Origin: DATLWN01 sp964422615
GTDB lineage: Bacteria; Pseudomonadota; Zetaproteobacteria; Mariprofundales; Mariprofundaceae
Reading direction: 5' to 3'
Assembly (NCBI GenBank): GCA_964422615.1
Contig: CAYRBJ010000044.1
Coordinates: forward strand, 1-12,072
Length of the DNA: 12,072 bases
Both the position numbers and the translations under genes were made by a program. Shown piece after piece: positions 1 through 4,255 of this stretch. The notes under the pieces are model-generated. The model worked only from the letters and a program-made list of their open reading frames with translations, did not search any database and had not been told where the DNA came from. How positions within the stretch are numbered: position 1 is the first letter of the stretch; every line of letters starts with the position of its first letter.

Positions 1-2
1 TG

Positions 3-1127
3 TGGGGCATGGGCATCATGGTCGGTCCGATCCTGGGGCCGACGCTGGGCGGCTATCTGACCGAATACGCGAACTGGCGCTGGGTGTTCTTCATCAACCT
101 GCCAGTCGGCATCTTCGCCACCATGTTGATCGCCGGCTTCGTGCCGGAGACAAAGAAGCAGCTCGACGTGCCGTTCGATTTCCAGGGCTTTTTGCTGCTC
201 GGTCTCGCCATCTCCGCGTTGCAGATGATGCTGGACCGCGGCGAGCGCATGGACTGGTTCTCGTCCAACGAGATCCTGCTCGAGGCGGTAATCGCCGGCT
301 ACTGCTTTTACGCCTTTTTGGTGCATGCCTGGACGACGAAGCACCCGTTCCTGGACCTGAGGCTCCTGAGGGATCGCAACTACGCAAGCTCCCTGGTCTT
401 CATTTTCATCGTCGGCATTATCCTGTTCTCCACGCTGGCGCTGATGCCGCCGTTCCTGCAGAGCCTGCTCGATTATCCGGTGCTGACCACGGGCCTGCTG
501 CTGGCGCCTCGGGGCTTCGGCACCATGTTCGCGATGATGGTGGTCGGGCGCCTGCTCAAGCGGTTCGATGCGCGTCCGATCATGATGTTCGGCTTTTTGA
601 TGACGGCCGAGTCGCTGTGGGAGATGAGCGGCTTCAACCTGGATATCGGCGTCGCCGAGGTCGTGCGCACCGGCATTATCCAGGGCATTGGCCTGGGCTG
701 CATTTTCGTGCCGCTGTCCACGGTCGCCTATGCCACGCTGGCGCCTCAGCATCGAAACGAGGCGGCCTCGGTGTTCAGCCTGCTGCGCAACGTCGGCAGC
801 AGTATCGGCATCTCGGTCATGTTCACCCAGCTCGATCGCTTCGCCCAGATCAACCACACCTACCTGGGCGAGCACATCACCGCCTTCAATCCCTGGTTCT
901 GGCGGCAGGGGCTGCCGGCGGTGATGCATCCCACCTCTCAGCAGGGGCTGGTGGTGCTGAACGGTCTGGTGACCCGCCAATCGGAACTGATCGGTTTCCT
1001 GAACGATTTCAAGGCCATGATGGTGTTGGCGCTGATCACGATGCCGATGGTGTGGCTGATGAAGAGCAACCGCGTGCCGCAGCCGGCGCCCGCGCCGGCT
1101 GCACAAGAGGCGGCTCAGGAGGCATAG
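3..1127 (+). CDS. DHA2-family (EmrB/QacA) MFS drug exporter, C-terminal part
   Basis: Inner-membrane proton-driven exporter of the 14-helix DHA2 branch of the major facilitator superfamily, the EmrB type that pumps hydrophobic drugs, usually with an EmrA adaptor and a TolC-like channel. The open frame runs off the left edge, so the visible ATG codons at 9 and 18 are internal. The first visible residues contain motif C of helix 5 (GIMVGPILGPTLGG), followed by the NWRWVFFINLPVG signature typical of EmrB, so roughly 130-150 N-terminal residues are missing. Later come LAPRGFGTM and the HRNEAASVFSLLRNVGSSIG segment characteristic of EmrB homologues. The tail is Ala/Pro/Gln-rich. An EmrA or regulator partner would lie outside the window. 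Family assignment is firm; the substrate is unknown. Confidence 0.93.
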   Translation, partial: WGMGIMVGPILGPTLGGYLTEYANWRWVFFINLPVGIFATMLIAGFVPETKKQLDVPFDFQGFLLLGLAISALQMMLDRGERMDWFSSNEILLEAVIAGYCFYAFLVHAWTTKHPFLDLRLLRDRNYASSLVFIFIVGIILFSTLALMPPFLQSLLDYPVLTTGLLLAPRGFGTMFAMMVVGRLLKRFDARPIMMFGFLMTAESLWEMSGFNLDIGVAEVVRTGIIQGIGLGCIFVPLSTVAYATLAPQHRNEAASVFSLLRNVGSSIGISVMFTQLDRFAQINHTYLGEHITAFNPWFWRQGLPAVMHPTSQQGLVVLNGLVTRQSELIGFLNDFKAMMVLALITMPMVWLMKSNRVPQPAPAPAAQEAAQEA

Positions 1128-1132
1128 CGGCG

Positions 1133-1160
1133 TTGACGAAGTGCCGCCGCGCCATACAAT
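1133..1160 (+). promoter_or_regulatory. Sigma-70-like promoter of tRNA-Met
   Basis: TTGACG at 1133-1138 and TACAAT at 1155-1160, separated by 16 bp, place a start site near 1167, a few bases ahead of the mature tRNA 5' end at 1174. It lies in the short gap after the MFS stop codon, so the tRNA has its own promoter. Confidence 0.65.
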
Positions 1161-1173
1161 GCGCCATTCCTTC

Positions 1174-1250
1174 GGCGGCTTAGCTCAGTCGGTTAGAGCA
1201 GCGGAATCATAATCCGCGTGTCCGGGGTTCGAGTCCCTGAGCCGCCACCA
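1174..1250 (+). tRNA. tRNA-Met (anticodon CAT, probably elongator)
   Basis: A 77-base cloverleaf. The acceptor arm GGCGGCT (1174-1180) pairs with AGCCGCC (1240-1246). The D-arm contains TAGCTCAG and GGTTAGAGC. The anticodon stem GCGGA/TCCGC (1201-1205/1213-1217) encloses the loop ATCATAA, with CAT at 1208-1210. The T-loop is GGTTCGAGTCC. Discriminator A is followed by an encoded CCA (1248-1250). CAT can also mark tRNA-Ile2, whose C34 is modified to lysidine; the anticodon stem and G-rich variable region look like proteobacterial elongator tRNA-Met as I remember it. It is not initiator tRNA, because the first acceptor pair is G-C rather than the C1 x A72 mismatch. Confidence 0.93.
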
Positions 1251-1254
1251 ATGT

Positions 1255-1281
1255 AACCCCCTGTGAAAGCAGGGGGTTTTT
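1255..1281 (+). terminator. Rho-independent terminator of tRNA-Met
   Basis: AACCCCCTG (1255-1263) pairs with CAGGGGGTT (1270-1278) around a 6-base loop and runs into five T (1277-1281). It begins only 4 bases past the tRNA CCA. Confidence 0.9.
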
Positions 1282-1398
1282 CATTCCAGACACCCAAGGC
1301 ATGACCAGACAGAGCCTTCCCCATTTCGCTCTGCCTTGCAGGTTGCCCAGGTGTGAATATGTGTTCATTCGACCATCACATGTTTCTAACACGCGATG

Positions 1399-1504
1399 CC
1401 TAATGTTTTCCCTGTCCGGAGCGGGCAACCCTCCTCCCCTCCCTCCCCAACGCCCCTCCGGATACTGTTCAAAAAAAGGGCTCCGGCATGCCGGAGCCCT
1501 TTTT
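1399..1504 (+). ncRNA. Candidate small RNA with C/U-rich anti-SD loop, copy 1
   Basis: Predicted structured RNA in the 304-base stretch between the tRNA terminator and the monooxygenase gene. The 5' arm at 1414-1426 (GUCCGGAG, bulged C1422, GGGC) pairs with 1452-1463. It closes a 25-base loop made almost only of C and U, with repeated CCUCC, the complement of a Shine-Dalgarno sequence. The second hairpin is the strong terminator at 1478-1499, followed by U. The same stem, bulge and loop recur at 3774-3824, with single-base changes that keep pairing (G-C against G-U). The start is uncertain: TAACAC at 1387-1392 could be a -10 box, with no clear -35. Two-hairpin architecture with a C-rich loop is known from alphaproteobacterial cuckoo-type RNAs; relation to them is only an analogy. 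Confidence 0.38.
1471..1504. terminator. Bidirectional rho-independent terminator
   Basis: A perfect palindrome with arms GGGCTCCGG (1478-1486) and CCGGAGCCC (1491-1499) and a CATG loop. It is flanked by seven A (1471-1477) and five T (1500-1504), so it can stop transcription in both directions. It serves the monooxygenase on the minus strand and any plus-strand transcript from the conserved element. Confidence 0.92.
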
Positions 1505-1585
1505 CTTGGGACGAACGAGGGATTGTCACTCGGGTCAGAACCGGGGTGCGTTCAGCAGAGCCCATAGCCCCAGATGCTTACTGGA

Positions 1586-1888
1586 TTATAGAGCGTCTTC
1601 AAAGAGCTCGAGCTGCGGCGGGCCGAGGTATATGTTCCTGTTCCCGCCGGCACTTGCATGCGCCTTTCTGAACTGTTCCGACCTGGTCCAGGCTTCAAAC
1701 GCGTCGCTGGATTCCCAGGTGGTATGCGAGGCGAACAGCGTATATTCATCGGTGCTCGGTCCCTTGAGCAGATGGAATTCCCTAAATCCGGGGACAGACT
1801 CCAGGTAGGTTTCCCTGTTCTTCCAGATATTGACGAATTCATCTTCGCTACCCAAAGCAATCTTGAACCGATTCATGGCTATAAACAT
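1586..1888 (-). CDS. IsdG-like heme-degrading monooxygenase (ABM domain)
   Basis: A 100-residue ferredoxin-fold protein of the antibiotic biosynthesis monooxygenase superfamily, closest in pattern to IsdG/HmuQ-type enzymes. Those open the heme ring using O2 and electrons and release iron in the cytoplasm. The IsdG catalytic triad Asn-Trp-His is present at N6 (FIAMNRF), W67 (EAWTRS) and H77 (RKAHAS), with the 10-residue Trp-His spacing of IsdG/IsdI. The start at 1888 gives the family's usual MFIAMNRF opening; a GTG six bases upstream is possible. GAGGT lies just ahead. No heme-uptake genes are visible nearby, so a general ABM oxygenase role remains possible. It is the intact member of the duplicated pair, and its transcript ends at the terminator at 1471-1504. 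Confidence 0.85.
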   Translation of the reverse strand: MFIAMNRFKIALGSEDEFVNIWKNRETYLESVPGFREFHLLKGPSTDEYTLFASHTTWESSDAFEAWTRSEQFRKAHASAGGNRNIYLGPPQLELFEDAL

Positions 1889-1940
1889 GGTCACCTCGAT
1901 AAAGCGTTATTGATACCAGCGCCGATACCCATTTGTTCGC

Positions 1941-1980
1941 GGGCGGCAAACGCGGAGCGTAGCGGAGCGTTTGCCGTCCC
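1941..1980. other. Imperfect inverted repeat, function unknown
   Basis: GGGCGGCAAACGC (1941-1953) and GCGTTTGCCGTCCC (1967-1980) pair over 13 positions with one bulged base around a 13-base spacer that contains two GGAGCG repeats. It lies between the GNAT 3' end and the monooxygenase promoter region. Neither side has a convincing T-run, so it is not a clear terminator. Confidence 0.5.
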
Positions 1981-2065
1981 TGTAGAACTATTTTTTATGG
2001 TTATTCCGCCAGACGCGCAAGATCACGCTCGTGCACGCTTCATCACAAAGGGCTCTGGCATGCCG

Positions 2066-2087
2066 ATTTGTTGCCTTCGCGACAAAT
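2066..2087. other. Small hairpin with a terminator-like fragment beside it
   Basis: ATTTGTTGC (2066-2074) pairs with GCGACAAAT (2079-2087) around CTTC, with one G-T pair. Directly before it, 2047-2065 (AAAGGGCTCTGGCATGCCG) matches the left part of the terminator at 1475-1493 at all but one position, without the closing arm. The stretch could be the 3' region of the GNAT gene holding decayed repeat pieces. Confidence 0.4.
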
Positions 2088-2120
2088 GGCGGCCGGTGTC
2101 GTTTCCGTACGCAATAATGA

Positions 2121-2414
2121 TCACTCGCCGATACGGCGGCCGGGCGCCAGCACCCAGCAGCGCGGGTGGCGCTCGTAGCCGCCGAGCCTTGCGTCATAGT
2201 CGTCGGCGGCCGGGGCGGCGATGACGATCAGGTGGCAGCGCGGGCCCAGCTGCTGTTGCGTCAGGCGCTGCAGTGCCTTACCGATGCCGCGTCGCTGGTA
2301 GCCCTCGTCCACGGCCGGGTCGGACAGGTAACGGGCATAGTGGAAATCGGTCAACGAGCGGGCGATGAATTGTTCTGCCGACAGCGGGGCATTGATCCTG
2401 TGGGCGATGTCCAT
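2121..2414 (-). CDS. GNAT-family N-acetyltransferase, apparently internally deleted
   Basis: Acetyl-CoA dependent acyltransferase fold; the substrate is unknown. The acetyl-CoA pyrophosphate loop is clear at residues 40-47 (Q-R-R-G-I-G-K-A, the QxxGxG/A motif), preceded by the YLSDPAVDEGY strand and followed by APAADDY and ERHPRCWVL. ATG at 2414 has a GGAG 8 bases upstream. The protein has only 97 residues. Relatives I recall, of about 135-140 residues, also begin with an ISAEQFI stretch, but some 40 residues later reach the ARSVTDFHY segment. Here SAEQFI joins ARSLTDFHY directly, which suggests an in-frame deletion of strands beta2-beta3. It may therefore be inactive. The minus-strand orientation shares a short intergenic region with the divergent gene at 2543. 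Confidence 0.75.
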   Translation of the reverse strand: MDIAHRINAPLSAEQFIARSLTDFHYARYLSDPAVDEGYQRRGIGKALQRLTQQQLGPRCHLIVIAAPAADDYDARLGGYERHPRCWVLAPGRRIGE

Positions 2415-2482
2415 GGCGGCTCCACTTAGGAGAATTTGCCGCCATTTTGCACTGCTGCCCGCAATAGTCTATGAAGCGGGAA

Positions 2483-2510
2483 CCTGCGCCATATCAACCC
2501 ATGGCGCAGG
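2483..2510. promoter_or_regulatory. Perfect 10-bp inverted repeat upstream of 2543 gene
   Basis: CCTGCGCCAT (2483-2492) and ATGGCGCAGG (2501-2510) are perfect inverted repeats with an 8-base spacer, 32 bases before the start codon of the peptidoglycan-binding protein and inside the divergent intergenic region. It could be an operator or a 5'-UTR hairpin. GTTTG follows rather than a T-run, so a terminator is less likely. Confidence 0.55.
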
Positions 2511-2542
2511 GTTTGAACTCGGCTTTTCAGGAGACTATCGGT

Positions 2543-2890
2543 ATGAAAAAGATCGTGATGATCGGGATTGCTGTGACCTATCTGCTGGCCGGGCCGGCCG
2601 TATTCGCGGCCGAACCATCCAACGGCGCCCAGGGTGCTGCAGGGATGCATCAGGAACACAAGGCCATGGAGAAAAAGGCGATGAAGAAAATGGTCCACCA
2701 TCGCTTCACTGCCGAACAGGTGAAGGCGATCCAGGAGGCCTTGAACACCCATGGCGCCAAATTGAAGACAGACGGCAAATGGGGCAAGGAGACCCGTGAG
2801 GCCATCAAGGCATATCAGAAGGACAACGGCCTGAGGACCACCGGCCATGCCAACAAGAAGACCCGTGCGAAGCTCGGATTAAGCTTCTAG
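2543..2890 (+). CDS. Secreted peptidoglycan-binding-like protein (PG_binding_1)
   Basis: A 115-residue exported protein. MKKIVMIGIAVTYLLAGPAVFA is a signal peptide with likely cleavage at residues 22-23 (VFA-AEP). A Lys/Met/His-rich linker (residues 35-53) leads to one PG_binding_1 helical domain at residues 54-113, with the typical VKAIQEALN, TDGKWGKETREAIKAYQ and NKKTRAKLGL blocks. Such domains bind cell-wall peptidoglycan in the periplasm; no catalytic domain is attached. The start at 2543 is chosen over the upstream in-frame ATG at 2471 because AGGAG sits 9 bases ahead and the signal peptide begins there. It is followed at once by its own terminator. Confidence 0.87.
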   Translation: MKKIVMIGIAVTYLLAGPAVFAAEPSNGAQGAAGMHQEHKAMEKKAMKKMVHHRFTAEQVKAIQEALNTHGAKLKTDGKWGKETREAIKAYQKDNGLRTTGHANKKTRAKLGLSF

Positions 2891-3166
2891 GCAGGGCAGG
2901 GTGCGCGCGGGCCGGGAGCATGCTTCCGGCCCGCATCTTTTTTGCCGCCGGCCAGCCGATCGCCAGTCGGCCACCCACAGGTTGTGGTCGCCGATGATCA
3001 GCAGGCCGAAGACGACGGCGATGAAGCCCGTCAGGTAGGTCAGCGCCGCGTTGTCGTACAAATCGCGCACCAGCCGGCGGTAATGCTCCGGGTTGATGAA
3101 GCCGCCGGGCGAGGCGGCCAGGTAGATTACTGCCGCGATCCGGGCGATAAAGACGGAGAGTTCCAT
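2879..3166 (-). pseudogene. Small inner-membrane protein, 3'-truncated
   Basis: The 95-codon frame starts at ATG 3166 with AGGAG about 7 bases ahead. Residues 1-68 look like a real membrane protein: a first helix (MELSVFIARIAAVIYLAA), the motif NPEHYRRLVRDLYDNAALTYL, and a second helix (TGFIAVVFGLLIIGDHNLW) ending in VADW. I recall this pattern from unnamed four-helix proteins of about 125-135 residues. After W68 (about 2963) the sequence becomes Arg/Cys/Pro-rich and reads through the neighbour's terminator and stop codon. This suggests the last two helices were deleted and the frame ends by chance. It lies 48 bases downstream of the UBP zinc-finger gene on the same strand, so they probably formed one transcript. 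Function unknown. Confidence 0.6.
2907..2943 (+). terminator. Rho-independent terminator of the 2543 gene
   Basis: GCGGGCCGGGAGCA (2907-2920) pairs with TGCTTCCGGCCCGC (2921-2934), with one G-T pair, and is followed by ATC and a T-run to 2943. It lies inside the apparent 3' end of the minus-strand frame at 2879-3166, a sign that the tail of that frame is not natural. Confidence 0.9.
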
Positions 3167-3214
3167 GGATCTGCTCCTGTTGGTTCCCAGTGGGCCTTTC
3201 AGGCGTGCATGCGC

Positions 3215-3595
3215 TCAGTAGGCCGCGAAGGCGCGATGCGGATAGCAGTACAGCCAGCGCTCGCCGGGCTCGGCCGAGGCGATCACCGGATGCCCGCTCG
3301 CCTCGGCATGCCGGGTGGCATGGCGGTTGGGCGAGCTGTCGCAGCACAGTGTGACGCCGCAACCCTGGCAGGTACGCAGGTGCACCCAGCGATCACCGGT
3401 CTTGACACATTCCTCGCACACGTGTTGTTTCGCCTGCCTGACGCTGGCGATGGCCTGCAGGTGGACACAGGCTGTTTTGTTCTCCANNNNNNNNNNNNNN
3501 NNNNNNNNNNNNNNNNNNNNNNNNNNNNNNNNNNNNNNNNNNNNNNNNNNNNNNNNNNNNNNNNNNNNNNNNNNNNNNNNNNNNNNGTTCTCCAT
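3215..3595 (-). CDS. UBP-type zinc-finger protein, split by an assembly gap
   Basis: A small stand-alone zf-UBP protein. In eukaryotes this fold binds the ubiquitin C-terminus; bacterial single-domain versions have no agreed function. Zinc-ligand pattern: C7 and H9 (ACVHL), C24 and C27 (CEEC), C40 and C43 (CQGC), C48-C49, then the HATRHAEASGHPV histidines and a WLYCY tail. The N run interrupts codon 4. If the repeated 8-mer GTTCTCCA on both sides is merged, the gene reads MENKTACVHL without a break and gives 90 residues, the expected size. GAAGGA lies ahead of ATG 3595. TTGCGC (3666-3661) and TTCAAT (3643-3638), 17 bp apart, form a weak candidate promoter. Numbering here is for the merged protein. 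Confidence 0.82.
   Translation of the reverse strand: MENXXXXXXXXXXXXXXXXXXXXXXXXXXXXXXXXXXENKTACVHLQAIASVRQAKQHVCEECVKTGDRWVHLRTCQGCGVTLCCDSSPNRHATRHAEASGHPVIASAEPGERWLYCYPHRAFAAY
3487..3586. other. Assembly gap of 100 N
   Basis: Exactly 100 undetermined bases, a conventional placeholder for a gap of unknown size. The sequence ends in GTTCTCCA (3479-3486) before the gap and resumes with GTTCTCCA (3587-3594) after it, so the contig ends probably overlap by 8 bases. Confidence 0.95.
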
Positions 3596-3649
3596 GGCGT
3601 CCTTCTTTGGCGGCCTCGAAAAGCCGATGCTTCTCTGATTGAAGTGGGG

Positions 3650-3702
3650 CCGGGGAGAAAGCGCAACCGGTGAAGTAGGGGGACCGATACCTTCTCCCCC
3701 GG
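3650..3702. other. Long-range hairpin upstream of the UBP gene
   Basis: CCGGGGAGAA (3650-3659) is complementary to TTCTCCCCCGG (3692-3702) apart from one bulged base, with about 32 bases between. It lies in the 5' region of the minus-strand zinc-finger gene and overlaps the candidate -35. No role can be read from the sequence. Confidence 0.35.
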
Positions 3703-3758
3703 GTTTTCCAGGATTAATATTTATTCATGCGTCCATAACATGTTTCTAACATAATATC

Positions 3759-3867
3759 GTTAATGTACTCACTGTCCGGAGCGGGCCACCCTCCCTCCCC
3801 TCCCTCCCTAGCGCCCCTTCGGACACAGTTAAAAACAAAGGGCTCCGGATTTCCGGGGCCCTTTGTC
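3759..3867 (+). ncRNA. Candidate small RNA with C/U-rich anti-SD loop, copy 2
   Basis: Sibling of the element at 1399-1504. 3774-3786 (GUCCGGAG, bulged C3782, GGGC) pairs with 3813-3824 over 12 base pairs, including one G-U. The 26-base loop 3787-3812 is C/U-rich with four to five CCUCC/CCCUCC units. The terminator hairpin follows at 3837-3864. Pairing is kept although bases differ: G1419-C1458 in copy 1 corresponds to G3779-U3819 here, and the G-U closing copy 1 corresponds to G3774-C3824. TAACAT at 3747-3752 is a possible -10. Transcription is not proven, and the alternative is an unexpressed repeat. Confidence 0.38.
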
Positions 3868-3870
3868 GTT
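3837..3870. terminator. Rho-independent terminator, copy 2
   Basis: AAAGGGCTCCGG (3837-3848) pairs with CCGGGGCCCTTT (3853-3864) around ATTT, with one T-G pair. A-rich sequence on the left (3831-3839) and CTTTGTCGTT on the right give moderate tracts in both directions, weaker than copy 1. Confidence 0.75.
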
Positions 3871-3912
3871 GGGGCGGAGGAGGGATCGATTCGGGCGAAG
3901 CGGTCTGGACGC

Positions 3913-4186
3913 TTAAAGCGCGTCCTCGAACAGCTCAAGCTGCGGCGGGCCCGTATAGATATCCCTGTTGCCGCCGGCATTGGCATGCGCCTTCCGGAAC
4001 GCCTCCGAGCGGGTCCAGGTCTCGAAGGCGTCCCTGGACTCCCAACTGGTATGCAAGGCGAACAGCGTACACGCGTCGGTGCCCGGTCGGTTGAGCAGAT
4101 GGAATTCCCTGAATCCGGGCACCTCCTGCAAATAGGTCTCCCTGTTCTTCCAGATGCTTATGAACTCATCCTCGCTACCCGCAGCG
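3913..4186 (-). pseudogene. IsdG-like monooxygenase, 5'-corrupted second copy
   Basis: Eighty-four codons from E-F-I-S-I-W to the end (FEDAL) align without gaps with the intact gene at 1586-1888, with 67 identical residues by my count. The Trp-His pair (W in ETWTRS, H in RKAHAN) is kept. The 5' end is not: the region corresponding to MFIAMNRFKIAL is replaced by unrelated GC-rich sequence and is about 10 bases longer between the shared GACCATG and GGGTAGCGA landmarks. The ATGs there are out of frame or blocked by stops, and the catalytic Asn is gone. Only non-ATG starts such as the TTG at 4131-4129 remain. Probably a pseudogene; a short product from an internal start cannot be excluded. Confidence 0.75.
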
Positions 4187-4255
4187 TAACGCGGGCTCCG
4201 GCGTGCATGTAGCCATCCCTGTCATGGTCTTTCGCCAAACGCGCCGGATCTCGCC

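Larger units (their letters stand above)
1354..1895. repeat. Duplicated monooxygenase/non-coding module, copy 1
   Basis: This stretch is a diverged direct copy of about 3714-4228. From 1354 to the stem at about 1426 the two align without gaps at a fixed offset of 2360 bases. For example TGTTTCTAAC starts at 1381 and 3741, and CTGTCCGGAGCGGGC starts at 1412 and 3772. Each copy has the same order: conserved non-coding element (plus strand), C/T-rich tract, terminator, then an IsdG-like gene on the minus strand. The products share 67 of 84 aligned residues by my count. The copy is old enough to have drifted but keeps its hairpins. Confidence 0.85.
3714..4228. repeat. Duplicated monooxygenase/non-coding module, copy 2
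   Basis: Direct-orientation relative of 1354-1895 with the same order of parts. Similarity starts near 3714 (TTAATAT..TTCAT), is strong through the stem and C/T-rich loop, continues across the terminator and the monooxygenase frame, and fades after the ATGGTC match near 4223-4228, the counterpart of the sequence around the copy 1 start codon. Confidence 0.85.

Noticed and set aside
2..1183. Alternative frame through the MFS gene
   Set aside because: Arg/His-rich without membrane helices; the other frame carries all EmrB motifs.
1207..1428. Minus-strand frame ending in GLEPRTRGL
   Set aside because: The C-terminus is the antisense translation of the tRNA T-arm, a common false annotation. The shared LETC-GRMN residues with 3714-3750 come from the conserved non-coding repeat, and the changes between copies show no coding bias.
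1429..1450. C/T-rich tract as a simple-sequence repeat or sequencing artefact
   Set aside because: Two diverged copies keep the tract inside the same closed stem, so it is not a random low-complexity tract.
1174..4230. Integrative element inserted at tRNA-Met
   Set aside because: No integrase gene and no second copy of the tRNA 3' end found in the window; the flanking repeats are monooxygenase modules, not att sites.
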